Notes: a model not told the origin generated them from the letters alone. 30,580 nucleotides of DNA from an uncultured Muribaculaceae bacterium (GCA_910589425.1 CAJUSZ010000028.1:1-30580); one strand, 5' to 3'; numbered from the stretch's first letter, positions 6,028 through 13,456 are shown. Program-made: numbers and translations.

Positions 6028-8157
6028 TTATTCCCCTGCCTCGAATTTGTAGATATTGTTCTTGATTTTCTTGTCTCCGCGCAGCATGGCCTGGAAGTCG
6101 GGATTGACAAACTGATAGTACTGCTGCTCGTAGTTGGATGCATTGTAGGGGAAGCTTTCGTTTTTACGGCTCTTCACGCTGAAAGCATAGACTCCGTCGG
6201 TTCCCTTGATCACATAAACCTTCGATCCGGGAGCCGTGCCGGCGATCTTGCCTATCACGGCAGGATCGGCCACATTGAAATTACGTCCGAAGCGGAACGA
6301 CGCCACATTGCTGGGCTGCACACCCATCGCCGAAGCAGCGGAAGCCACGGAGGAAGCCTTGGGCTGATACTGCTTGACCATTGCGTCGCCGGCCTTGGAG
6401 GCGCGGATCTCGGCTGTGAGGGCGTCTTTCACTTTCTTATTCTCAACAGGGATGAATTCTTCATATACATCGTCGACAGCCACTGCGTAAAGTGCCGGAG
6501 CGTTGGCATCCTTCGACTCGTATACATGGCTTACATCTCCTTTTTCACCGTCGATCATCACCCAACGCACCACCTGACGGCTTTCAGGATAGAACTGGTT
6601 CATGCCCTGGAAGCGCGGCACTGCCGGAGTTGACTGCGTAAGATCGAATTCCTGCACATTGTAGCCGGCTTTTGCGGCGTTGGCTTTGAATTTGGCAGCG
6701 GTATTGTTCGCGGCGAGGAATTTGTCGAGTTTGGCACGCTCGTCGCTGATTGTCTTAGCGGAGGGCTTCACCTCGTAGTTGACCTCCTCATATTCGTAGA
6801 TCTCCACCGGAGACTTGCGTTCGGCCACCTGGGCGTAGACAGCACCTTCTGCGCTCTTGAAGATCTCCACGTAGCGGCTGCCGGCATTCATCAATGTGTC
6901 GAGCTGCCCCTGCGGAAGGGCGTTTGTCGGGCCTCCGGCTGCATAGAGCTGGATCCACTGCTTGGGCTGAACCACAACGCTGTCGGACTTATAGATCGAT
7001 TTGATTGAATCCACAGGGATTCCCGAGGAGAGAGTAGCGAGTACTTTAGAGGGAAGAGCAGAACCGGCCACCGAAACAATATTGAGCATGATCGAGTCAA
7101 CCTCGGTATGACGGCGTCCCATCTTCACGATTGAAAACCCTCTCTGGGTGTCGGAGATGATCGAGACAGAATCGGCCGGCGCTGAAGCCACATAATTCTT
7201 GACGGCTGCATCGGAAATGTCCGCGCCTCTGAGCTGACGGCGTTCCACCACGATGCCCTGACGGCGCATATCCTTGCCGATGGTGCTGTCGCGGAGAGCC
7301 TTGACGGCCTTTGCCGCAAGCTCCTTGGAAGCTTTGACGTCGGCTGCGGAGGGAACGATACCGACTGCGATGAACGAAACCTCCTTGGTCGGCTCCATCA
7401 CCTTGAAGCGATAACGCTCCTGCTTGTATTTTTCGCCGATTTCGGAAGCGCTTACGGGATATTTCTTTTCGTCGAGCTGTCCGTAGGGTTTGAAAGCCAG
7501 ATCCACGTCCGCTGTGGCTATGTAGTCATTATACATGGCTTTTTTGTCGAGTTCGTTGGCTTTCACGGCACCGTATACAAGACGCTGGTATGTCTGCCGG
7601 GCGATGAGCTGTTTAGTCTCCTCCTCGATCGCAAGCCAGTTGCGCTGGAACGGCTGCATGTCGGCGTCGGAAAGACCGTTGCGTTTCGGATTGAATATGA
7701 TCTCATAAGCCTGGGCCGGAGTTGAGACAGAGATTCCGCTGGCCTGAAGCTGACGCATTATGATGCTGATCTTGTCGTTGATAGGATTGTCGAGCATGTA
7801 AAAGCGGAGCTGATTGCCGGAAGTGCGTATGCCGGCGTCGGCCACCGCCTTGTCGAGAAGCTTTTCTCCTACAAGCTGCTCAAGCGCCATCTCGGCAAGG
7901 ATCTGGGTGTCGAAATTTGCATACTGCTGCGGATTCTGCTTGCGGGCTTCCTCAAGCTGATCGTTGAGTTCCTGACGCTTACGCTGATACTCGGTGATGT
8001 CTATTTTCTGATCGCCCACCTTGGCCACCGTAGTCTGGTTGCCGAAGAGCTTGCTGCCGTTGGTCAATGCGTCGCCAACGATAAAAGCAAGCAGAGCCAC
8101 ACCAATCACGATGATTAGGAAGACCGACTTGCTTCTGATTTTCTCTAATGTTGCCAT
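6028..8157 (-). CDS. PpiD/SurA-like membrane-anchored periplasmic folding factor
   Basis: The 709-residue product starts MATLEKIRSKS, followed by one membrane-spanning helix (about residues 13-32, FLIIVIGVALLAFIVGDAL) that would anchor a large periplasmic domain. The segment VAKVGDQKIDITEYQRKRQ opens a SurA-type N-terminal chaperone domain. This layout is that of PpiD, which helps newly exported proteins fold near the Sec translocon. I cannot find the parvulin active-site landmarks (an ARHIL-like strand and a GGDLG-like turn) in the middle third, so catalytic isomerase activity is doubtful and chaperone activity more likely. The ATG at 8157 was chosen over a frame that adds 17 unconserved residues. 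A promoter at 8313-8343 and a leader of roughly 150 bases with two hairpins precede it. Confidence 0.85.
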   Translation of the reverse strand: MATLEKIRSKSVFLIIVIGVALLAFIVGDALTNGSKLFGNQTTVAKVGDQKIDITEYQRKRQELNDQLEEARKQNPQQYANFDTQILAEMALEQLVGEKLLDKAVADAGIRTSGNQLRFYMLDNPINDKISIIMRQLQASGISVSTPAQAYEIIFNPKRNGLSDADMQPFQRNWLAIEEETKQLIARQTYQRLVYGAVKANELDKKAMYNDYIATADVDLAFKPYGQLDEKKYPVSASEIGEKYKQERYRFKVMEPTKEVSFIAVGIVPSAADVKASKELAAKAVKALRDSTIGKDMRRQGIVVERRQLRGADISDAAVKNYVASAPADSVSIISDTQRGFSIVKMGRRHTEVDSIMLNIVSVAGSALPSKVLATLSSGIPVDSIKSIYKSDSVVVQPKQWIQLYAAGGPTNALPQGQLDTLMNAGSRYVEIFKSAEGAVYAQVAERKSPVEIYEYEEVNYEVKPSAKTISDERAKLDKFLAANNTAAKFKANAAKAGYNVQEFDLTQSTPAVPRFQGMNQFYPESRQVVRWVMIDGEKGDVSHVYESKDANAPALYAVAVDDVYEEFIPVENKKVKDALTAEIRASKAGDAMVKQYQPKASSVASAASAMGVQPSNVASFRFGRNFNVADPAVIGKIAGTAPGSKVYVIKGTDGVYAFSVKSRKNESFPYNASNYEQQYYQFVNPDFQAMLRGDKKIKNNIYKFEAGE

Positions 8158-8263
8158 TCTATAATATAGCTGATATTGGTTAATTCTTTTGGAAAGCGCC
8201 TGGATCAATCACCATTACACGACTAAAAATCAAAATCTTACGATCTTTGAAACAAGTTGCCGG

Positions 8264-8298
8264 AAAGGAGACGTCCTTTCTCCCGCAGCAGCGGGAGA
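8264..8298 (-). repeat. Two adjacent hairpins in the leader of the PpiD-like gene
   Basis: AAAGGA/TCCTTT (8264-8269 with 8274-8279, loop GACG) abuts TCTCCCG/CGGGAGA (8279-8285 with 8292-8298, loop CAGCAG). Both fall inside the predicted 5' untranslated region downstream of the promoter at 8313-8343. No T-run follows, so they look like mRNA structure rather than terminators. Confidence 0.5.
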
Positions 8299-8312
8299 TA
8301 CTTTTAAGCACG

Positions 8313-8343
8313 CAAAGATAACACTTTATGAAGAATCTGCCAA
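8313..8343 (-). promoter_or_regulatory. Bacteroidetes-type promoter of the PpiD-like gene
   Basis: On the minus strand a TTG (8343-8341) is followed after 20 bases by TATCTTTG (8320-8313), matching the -33 and TAnnTTTG -7 elements. Transcription would start near 8306. It lies just past the metK terminator. Confidence 0.65.
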
Positions 8344-8370
8344 GCAACTTGCATATTTTTTCGCAAAATT

Positions 8371-8401
8371 AAGGCTCCGTCTCATAAAAAAACGGAGCCT
8401 T
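8371..8401 (-). terminator. Terminator of metK
   Basis: AAGGCTCCGT (8371-8380) pairs perfectly over ten bases with ACGGAGCCTT (8392-8401). It begins 36 bases beyond the metK stop. On the minus strand the loop is T-rich and the stem is followed by AATTTTGCG, so it is a plausible intrinsic terminator separating metK from the next gene. Confidence 0.7.
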
Positions 8402-8437
8402 GGGGTGTGTTTGGAGGTTGTTTAAAAATAAATGCCC

Positions 8438-9769
8438 TTATCTCAAGCCACATACCTGACGGATCTTCCCCTGCAATCCGGGATCAATCTCCTCCCAGGG
8501 GAAAAGCTTGACTTCAACGTCTGTTCCGCCGTCTGCGTCATACCTTGACTCGAAATGCTTCTTCACGATCATGGGTTTACGCCCCATGTGGCCGTAAACA
8601 GCCGTCTCCCTATATATCGGCGCACGCAGATTCAGTCTGCTTTCTATGGCCTTAGGACGAAGATCAACAATCTCCCCGATCCTTGCGGCGATTTCAGCAT
8701 CTGAAATATCCACATGCGAAGTGCCGTAGGTGTTGATGAAAATGTTGACCGGCTCGGCCACTCCGATCGCGTATGAGATCTGGATCAGAACTTCGTCTGC
8801 CACCCCGGCCGCCACAAGATTCTTTGCTAAGAAACGCGCCGCGTAGGCCGCCGAACGATCCACTTTTGACGGATCCTTGCCCGAGAACGCGCCGCCTCCG
8901 TGCGCTCCGCGGCCACCGTAGGTGTCCACTATTATCTTTCTGCCTGTAAGGCCGGTGTCGGCGTGGGGACCGCCAAGCACAAACTTGCCTGTGGGATTCA
9001 CGTGCAGTATAAGTTTGTCGTCAAACAGTCTCTTGATCTCATCGGGCAGCTTGGCGATCACGCGGGGCAGCAGCACTTCGCGCACATCCTTCTCGATCTG
9101 GGCCAGCATCTCCCGGTCTGCGCTTTCCGCCGCCGCCGGGGTGTCGTTCATCGGCTCCACAAACTCATCGTGCTGTGTGGAGATGACGATTGTATGTATC
9201 CTTGACGGTTTGCCGTCGTCGCCATATTCGACTGTGGTCTGGCTCTTGGCATCGGGACGGAGATACGTTACGAGCTTCCCCTTGCGGTAATAGTTCATGG
9301 CCGATCCCTCGCGGCGTATGTCGGCAAGCTCGCGCAGCAGAAGATGGGAAATGAAAAGTGAAAGCGGGATGAAATCTTCGGTCTCGTTTGTGGCGTAGCC
9401 GAACATCATCCCCTGGTCGCCGGCTCCTTGCTCTTCCTCCTGACCGCGGGCCACTCCACGGTGGATGTCGGGACTCTGCTCATGGATCGTGCTGAGAATT
9501 CCACAGCTATCCCCGTCGAAACGGTAGGCTCCGCGGTTATAGCCAATGTCGTTGATAAGTTTGCGTGTAACAGCCGGTATGTCAACGTATGCCTTGCTTG
9601 TTACTTCACCCGCCACTACAACCTGCCCTGTGGTGCAGAGGGTCTCGATGGCCACTTTCGACTGCGGATCCCGCGCGAGAAACTCGTCGAGAAGCGTGTC
9701 GCTGATCTGGTCGGCAACCTTGTCGGGATGCCCTTCGGATACTGATTCCGATGTGAAAAGATAACTCAT
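8438..9769 (-). CDS. metK: S-adenosylmethionine synthetase
   Basis: MetK makes S-adenosylmethionine from methionine and ATP in the cytoplasm. The 443-residue protein is clear from FTSESVSEGHPDKVADQISD at the N-terminus (ATP and metal site), GAGDQGMMFGYA near residue 115, and GGGAFSGKDPSKVDRSAAY, the glycine-rich phosphate loop. Compared with the 384-residue E. coli enzyme it has extra sequence, including a segment after residue 195 (NDTPAAAESADREML) of the sort seen in Bacteroidetes MetK. The ATG at 9769 directly precedes the conserved start. A leader of about 260 bases contains a SAM-I-like aptamer and an intrinsic terminator, so expression is probably turned down when SAM is plentiful. Confidence 0.97.
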   Translation of the reverse strand: MSYLFTSESVSEGHPDKVADQISDTLLDEFLARDPQSKVAIETLCTTGQVVVAGEVTSKAYVDIPAVTRKLINDIGYNRGAYRFDGDSCGILSTIHEQSPDIHRGVARGQEEEQGAGDQGMMFGYATNETEDFIPLSLFISHLLLRELADIRREGSAMNYYRKGKLVTYLRPDAKSQTTVEYGDDGKPSRIHTIVISTQHDEFVEPMNDTPAAAESADREMLAQIEKDVREVLLPRVIAKLPDEIKRLFDDKLILHVNPTGKFVLGGPHADTGLTGRKIIVDTYGGRGAHGGGAFSGKDPSKVDRSAAYAARFLAKNLVAAGVADEVLIQISYAIGVAEPVNIFINTYGTSHVDISDAEIAARIGEIVDLRPKAIESRLNLRAPIYRETAVYGHMGRKPMIVKKHFESRYDADGGTDVEVKLFPWEEIDPGLQGKIRQVCGLR

Positions 9770-9854
9770 ATCGTTTGTCTGTTTTGTTTGTTTTGTCCGA
9801 CCCGCCGGATGATCCGGACAATCCGGCTATGCCACCAATTCCTGAACCGGCAAT

Positions 9855-9896
9855 AAAAAACCGCATTCCCGGGGCGGCGCTTGCTCCGTGAATGCG
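9855..9896 (-). terminator. Intrinsic terminator in the metK leader (riboswitch expression platform)
   Basis: GAATGCG (9890-9896) pairs with CGCATTC (9862-9868), and an inner stem CGGGGC/GCTCCG (9870-9875 with 9883-9888, one G-U pair) extends it to about 13 pairs. On the minus strand the stem runs straight into six T residues (9860-9855). It lies about 85 bases before the metK ATG, where a transcription-stopping riboswitch would act. A separate eight-base hairpin, CCGGTTCG/CGAACCGG (9918-9936), sits between it and the aptamer. Confidence 0.75.
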
Positions 9897-9936
9897 TTGC
9901 GGCGAGGTCGGAAGTCTCCGGTTCGGCGCGAACCGG

Positions 9937-10030
9937 GACACAGACTTCTGTGCAGTTTTAGCATTTTTTCGGGTGGTTGCAAGCAGCCAAATTTGTCCAC
10001 CTTCGCATCAGGGAAGAATCCCCGGCGAGA
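9937..10030 (-). promoter_or_regulatory. SAM-I-clan riboswitch aptamer upstream of metK
   Basis: The minus-strand leader contains, in order, AAGGTGGA, TTTGGCTGC, TTGCAACCACC, an A-rich linker, TGCTAAAACTGC and the hairpin CACAGA-AG-TCTGTG. These follow the order of SAM-I conserved blocks (GGUGGA, UGGC, GCAACC, GUGCUAA and the P4 hairpin), in a shortened form I associate with Bacteroidetes. The element sits between a promoter and an intrinsic terminator ahead of the SAM synthetase gene, the expected genetic context. The outer P1 pairing (perhaps CCGGGGA with TCCCGG) is not certain, so the boundaries are approximate. Confidence 0.72.
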
Positions 10031-10039
10031 AATTCTATG

Positions 10040-10070
10040 CAAAATTAGCACTTTATATCCATTCAAACAA
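10040..10070 (-). promoter_or_regulatory. Promoter of metK
   Basis: On the minus strand TTG (10070-10068) lies 20 bases before TAATTTTG (10047-10040), a full match to the TAnnTTTG box. Transcription would start near 10033, immediately ahead of the riboswitch. Confidence 0.65.
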
Positions 10071-10429
10071 CTTTTACCACACTTTTTATCGCAAGGCGTG
10101 TAAAAAACATTCCGGAAACATCCGTCCAGCATGTTTCATTATTGAAATATATATATAATATAATATAGGTATGGTTTCCGCCGGCACCCGGGTTCAAAGC
10201 CTTTATGGCGCGCACACCCCACCATCGAGCGGCATCACCAGACTCCGTCCGACGACAATCATTATTTCCCGCGGAGCATATAGTTTTACAACAAAACCGT
10301 ATATGCATCGTTTAGTTTTATTAACATTTATACACTACTATATTTTATAGAATTAATTATTTTTTTGCTTATCTATCGCATTATACATACTTTTTAAACA
10401 ATATCCCACTAATATTTTTTCAAAAACTC
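10071..10429. other. AT-rich divergent intergenic region without a recognisable gene
   Basis: No coding sequence with family features was found between the metK promoter and the promoter of the inositol-phosphate synthase gene. There is a low-complexity AT run near 10145-10170, a GC-richer patch at 10175-10280, and an imperfect hairpin at 10277-10305 (CATATA-GTTTT against AAAAC-CG-TATATG). A GGTTCAAA near 10190 is not part of a tRNA. Confidence 0.6.
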
Positions 10430-10460
10430 TTTGTCAAATGCAAAATTGTGCCTACTTTTA
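10430..10460 (+). promoter_or_regulatory. Promoter of the inositol-phosphate synthase gene
   Basis: TTTG (10430-10433) is followed after 19 bases by TACTTTTA (10453-10460), a one-base departure from TAnnTTTG. The leader of about 110 bases holds a small hairpin, CATGAC/GTCATG at 10511-10528. Confidence 0.55.
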
Positions 10461-10576
10461 CGCCGAATTTCGTTCAGCCCGAAAGCTGGCATACAAATTC
10501 AGAGGCCCGGCATGACCGCTGAGTCATGGAATCGGCCACAACCTAAAATCTGACAATAAATCAAACCAAACAGAAA

Positions 10577-11905
10577 ATGGCAACTCCAACTGCTAAAAAA
10601 GCCAATGGCAAACTCGGCGTCCTCGTAGTGGGACTCGGTGCCGTTACGACAACTTTCATGACAGGTGTATTCATGGCCCGCAAAGGTCTCGCCAAACCTG
10701 TCGGCTCCATGACCCAATACGACAAGATCCGCGTAGGCCGCGGCAAAGACAAGAAATATCTCCACTACAAAGACATCGTGCCTCTGGCCGACCTCAACGA
10801 CATCGTCTTCGGCGCATGGGACGTATTCCCCGCAAACGCCTACGAGTCGGCGCTCAACGCAGAGGTTCTTAAAGAGAAGGATATCGAGCCGGTGAAAGAT
10901 GAGCTGATCGCCATCAAGCCGATGAAAGCCGCTTTCGACCACAACTACGCCAAGCGCCTCAACGGCGACAACATCATGGGCGACATCAACCGTTGGGAGA
11001 TGACCGAGCGTCTGCGCGAGGATATCCGCAACTTCAAGAAAGAGACCGGAGTTGACCGCGTGGTTGTCCTCTGGGCCGCCTCAACTGAAGTATACGTTCC
11101 GGTCGACGAAAAGATCCACGGCACTCTCGCAGCCCTCGAGGAGGCCATGAAGGCCGACGACAAGGAACACATCGCCCCCTCGATGTGCTACGCCTACGCC
11201 GCACTCTCAGAGGGATGTCCCTTCATCATGGGCGCCCCCAACACCACAGTGGACATCCCCGCCATGTGGGAACTCGCCGAGAAGACCAAGATGCCGATCG
11301 CTGGCAAGGACTTCAAGACCGGACAGACTCTCGTGAAATCAGGCTTCGCCCCGATCATCGGCACCCGCTGTCTGGGTCTCTCCGGATGGTTCTCGACCAA
11401 CATCCTCGGAAACCGCGACGGTCTCGTGCTTGACGAACCCGCCAACTTCCGCACAAAGGAGGTTAGCAAGCTCTCCACACTCGAATCAATCCTCGTGCCC
11501 GAGGATCAGCCCGATCTCTACGGCCACGGCAACGACGAGGACACCCAGTATTACCACAAGGTGCGCATCAACTACTATCCCCCGCGCAACGACAACAAAG
11601 AGGGATGGGACAACATCGACATATTCGGCTGGATGAACTATCCGATGCAGATCAAGATCAACTTCCTCTGCCGCGACTCGATTCTCGCAGCCCCGCTCTG
11701 CCTCGACCTCGTGCTGCTCAGCGACCTCGCAGCCCGCGACGGACGCTACGGCATACAGCGCTTCCTGAGCTTCTTCCTCAAGAGCCCGATGCACGACTAC
11801 ACAGAGGATGAGATCCCCGTGAACCACCTCTTCCAGCAGTACGTGATGCTCAAGAACGCCATCCGTGAGATGGGAGGCTACGAAGCAGACGAAGAGATCG
11901 ATTGA
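10577..11905 (+). CDS. ino1: myo-inositol-1-phosphate synthase
   Basis: This enzyme (MIPS) converts glucose 6-phosphate to myo-inositol 1-phosphate (also named 3-phosphate) using bound NAD. It is the committed step to inositol lipids. The 442-residue protein has the NAD-binding GLGAVTTT near residue 19, NTTVDIPAMWELAE and GKDFKTGQT near residue 243 (the family's DDFKSGQTK catalytic region). It also has GWFSTNILGNRDGLVL, FRTKEVSK and LCLDLVLLSDLA. Its length and motifs match the Bacteroidetes MIPS described for Bacteroides thetaiotaomicron inositol lipids (family knowledge). It is a single-gene unit with its own promoter and terminator, so its partners lie elsewhere. The CDP-alcohol phosphatidyltransferase cluster at 911-3438 is the obvious candidate within this window. 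Confidence 0.93.
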   Translation: MATPTAKKANGKLGVLVVGLGAVTTTFMTGVFMARKGLAKPVGSMTQYDKIRVGRGKDKKYLHYKDIVPLADLNDIVFGAWDVFPANAYESALNAEVLKEKDIEPVKDELIAIKPMKAAFDHNYAKRLNGDNIMGDINRWEMTERLREDIRNFKKETGVDRVVVLWAASTEVYVPVDEKIHGTLAALEEAMKADDKEHIAPSMCYAYAALSEGCPFIMGAPNTTVDIPAMWELAEKTKMPIAGKDFKTGQTLVKSGFAPIIGTRCLGLSGWFSTNILGNRDGLVLDEPANFRTKEVSKLSTLESILVPEDQPDLYGHGNDEDTQYYHKVRINYYPPRNDNKEGWDNIDIFGWMNYPMQIKINFLCRDSILAAPLCLDLVLLSDLAARDGRYGIQRFLSFFLKSPMHDYTEDEIPVNHLFQQYVMLKNAIREMGGYEADEEID

Positions 11906-11933
11906 TCTTCACCAAACCATATCACACTACATC

Positions 11934-11978
11934 GTGAGGCGCCCCTGGTCATCAGACCGGGACGCCTCACGCATTTTT
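11934..11978 (+). terminator. Terminator of the inositol-phosphate synthase gene
   Basis: GTGAGGCG (11934-11941) pairs with CGCCTCAC (11963-11970). The inner CCC-GGTC/GACC-GGG pairs, with one bulge, give roughly 15 pairs closed by ATCA. GCATTTTT follows on the plus strand. It lies between convergent genes. Confidence 0.8.
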
Positions 11979-11994
11979 CACACGCCTGAAAGCA

Positions 11995-12777
11995 TCATCG
12001 CCGGTAATGAATCCTGCGGCGCTCGGTGCGAGTGGCAGTGGACTCCACCGATTCATCCTCCGACTCATCGGATCTCTCCGCGATACGCACCTTGACCTCG
12101 CGCCTTGTCCAGTTGCCGTATGAATCCTCGTCAACATATTCATAACCGCACCTTTCGGAAGACTCATAACCTGGTCCGGAAGATTCAACCACAGCACGCA
12201 CAATCCGGCCGCGTTCATCATAGCCATAGACAGTACGGCTGAAAAACTCCCAGCCGCTGAGCGTCACCGACGCCACACGCCCCTGTTCATCGTAGGAATA
12301 TTGCTCCGAATATGCCCCGTCAGATTCGCCGCCGTCTGCCCGTTCATAAACGTACCGCACAATCCGGCCCGCACCGTCGCGACCGACAAGAAGCCTCATG
12401 CCGTCGCCGGCATTGTCGCTTGCGCCATCGCCGTTCTCATCATAACGCAACACAGCGCTCATAAGCATTCTTCTTCGCGTGCCCTCCATAATATATGAGC
12501 AGACAGAACCCAGTCTCCCTGTCTGATCAAAACTTAGACTGTCGGCCGTATTCACCTGACCGTCCCCCGTACCTGAGGAAAACAACACGACACTTTCCAC
12601 AGGACCCGATAGTTCTTTCCAAGCCAGGTCCGGAGAGAGAACCTCAGCTTCCCCGACCGAAACGGAAACAGACACAGAATCCGAGTCGGCAGCATCGTCT
12701 CCACCCCTGCCTCCGCCGCAGGACGAAACCGCTATCGCCGCCGCCACAACAACGACCTTGCAAAAACCGTTTTTCAT
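11995..12777 (-). CDS. Lipoprotein with YD/RHS-like repeat motifs
   Basis: The 260-residue product begins with a signal peptide ending in a lipobox (VSSC, Cys20), so it should be lipidated and held in the cell envelope. A Gly/Asp/Ser-rich linker follows. The body contains several short YD-like units: YDENGDG, GRDGAGRIVRYVY, YSYDEQGRVASV and YGYDERGRIVRAV. These resemble the YDxxGR repeats of RHS-type proteins. The C-terminus is rich in Glu, Ser and Arg. The ATG at 12777 was preferred to a TTG two codons earlier because it starts a standard signal peptide. A TATTTTTG box on the minus strand at 12805-12798 may be its promoter. I do not recognise a named family and assign no function beyond an envelope lipoprotein. 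Confidence 0.75.
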   Translation of the reverse strand: MKNGFCKVVVVAAAIAVSSCGGGRGGDDAADSDSVSVSVSVGEAEVLSPDLAWKELSGPVESVVLFSSGTGDGQVNTADSLSFDQTGRLGSVCSYIMEGTRRRMLMSAVLRYDENGDGASDNAGDGMRLLVGRDGAGRIVRYVYERADGGESDGAYSEQYSYDEQGRVASVTLSGWEFFSRTVYGYDERGRIVRAVVESSGPGYESSERCGYEYVDEDSYGNWTRREVKVRIAERSDESEDESVESTATRTERRRIHYRR

Positions 12778-12797
12778 GATCAATCTGATTTTTTGGA

Positions 12798-12805
12798 CAA
12801 AAATA
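12798..12805 (-). promoter_or_regulatory. Possible -7 box for the YD-motif lipoprotein gene
   Basis: The minus strand reads TATTTTTG, a match to TAnnTTTG, and would give a leader of about 14 bases. No -33 TTTG was found at the right spacing. Confidence 0.35.
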
Positions 12806-12849
12806 AGGAAAGGAGGAAAATTCGTGAGTCAGATTTCGGTTAATTCATG

Positions 12850-12869
12850 TTAAAATTAGTAAATTTTAA
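12850..12869. repeat. AT-rich perfect palindrome in the divergent region before rimP
   Basis: TTAAAATT (12850-12857) and AATTTTAA (12862-12869) pair around AGTA, with GTTAA and TTAAC flanking. It lies about 65 bases upstream of the rimP -7 box, in a divergent region, so it may be an operator or an UP-like element. No regulator can be named. Confidence 0.4.
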
Positions 12870-12934
12870 TTAACTCAACAAGCTTTCAAGAGTACGACGC
12901 CATACATCAGGGTGCAGATAACGGAATTTATTGC

Positions 12935-12942
12935 TATCTTTG
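12935..12942 (+). promoter_or_regulatory. -7 box of the rimP-nusA-infB operon
   Basis: TATCTTTG followed by C fits the Bacteroidetes -7 consensus and would start transcription near 12949. The -33 region is not a clear match. The resulting leader is only about 43 bases. Confidence 0.6.
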
Positions 12943-12954
12943 CAACAGAATTCC

Positions 12955-12984
12955 GGAGGGGACGCAAGTCTCCTCCATCTTTTT
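12955..12984 (+). terminator. Terminator-like hairpin in the rimP leader, possible attenuator
   Basis: GGAGGGGAC (12955-12963) pairs with GTCTCCTCC (12968-12976), nine pairs with one G-U, capped by a GCAA (GNRA-type) tetraloop. ATCTTTTT follows directly. The structure ends eight bases before the rimP ATG, inside the short predicted leader. It could stop transcription early or cover the ribosome-binding region. Confidence 0.6.
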
Positions 12985-12991
12985 ACACGTT

Positions 12992-13456
12992 ATGATAGAC
13001 AAAGAGAAGCTCACGGCATTTATCAACGACCAGCTGAAAGAGACGGCATATTTCCTGACTGATCTCAAGATCACTCCACAAAATGAGATAACAGTGGAGA
13101 TCGACGGCTCCGGGGCTGTCGACATCGACGAGTGTATCTCCCTGACACGCGCCATCGAATCGGCGTTCGACCGCGACGAGGAAGACTACGAGCTTGAGGT
13201 CGGATCGGCCGGACTGACATCCCCGATGAAAGACCCCAGGCAATACGCCAAGCATATCGGCCACGACGTCGAGGTGCTGACAGCTGACGGACGGAAGCTC
13301 CACGGGATGCTGAGAGCCGCCGATCCCGAGGGATTCACGCTACTGACCGAAAGGAAAGTGAAACCCGAAGGCGCCAAACGTCCCGTACTGGAGCAGACCG
13401 AGGAGCGTTTCGGCTACGGCGACGTGAAATATACAAAATACGATCTGAAATTCTGA
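12992..13456 (+). CDS. rimP: Ribosome maturation factor RimP
   Basis: RimP assists assembly of the 30S ribosomal subunit. The 154-residue product has the two-domain layout: an N-terminal alpha/beta domain with ITVEIDGSGAVDIDECISLTRAIE, then YELEVGSAGLTSPMKDPRQYAKHIG, the family's EVSSPGxDRPL region in divergent Bacteroidetes form. A small C-terminal barrel ends in VKYTKYDLKF. It is the first gene of rimP-nusA-infB, the conserved order in many bacteria, with 87 bases before nusA. The ATG at 12992 follows the leader hairpin directly. Confidence 0.92.
   Translation: MIDKEKLTAFINDQLKETAYFLTDLKITPQNEITVEIDGSGAVDIDECISLTRAIESAFDRDEEDYELEVGSAGLTSPMKDPRQYAKHIGHDVEVLTADGRKLHGMLRAADPEGFTLLTERKVKPEGAKRPVLEQTEERFGYGDVKYTKYDLKF

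Noticed and set aside
8189..8425. 78-codon plus-strand frame between metK and the PpiD-like gene
   Set aside because: It covers a promoter, two hairpins and a terminator of the minus strand and has no protein features.
10185..10200. GGTTCAAA near 10190, reminiscent of a tRNA T-arm
   Set aside because: The flanking bases do not form a T-stem, and no anticodon arm or acceptor stem can be drawn on either strand.
10063..10308. 81-codon minus-strand frame between metK and the inositol-phosphate synthase gene
   Set aside because: It overlaps the metK promoter, has Cys/Trp-rich composition and matches no family I know.
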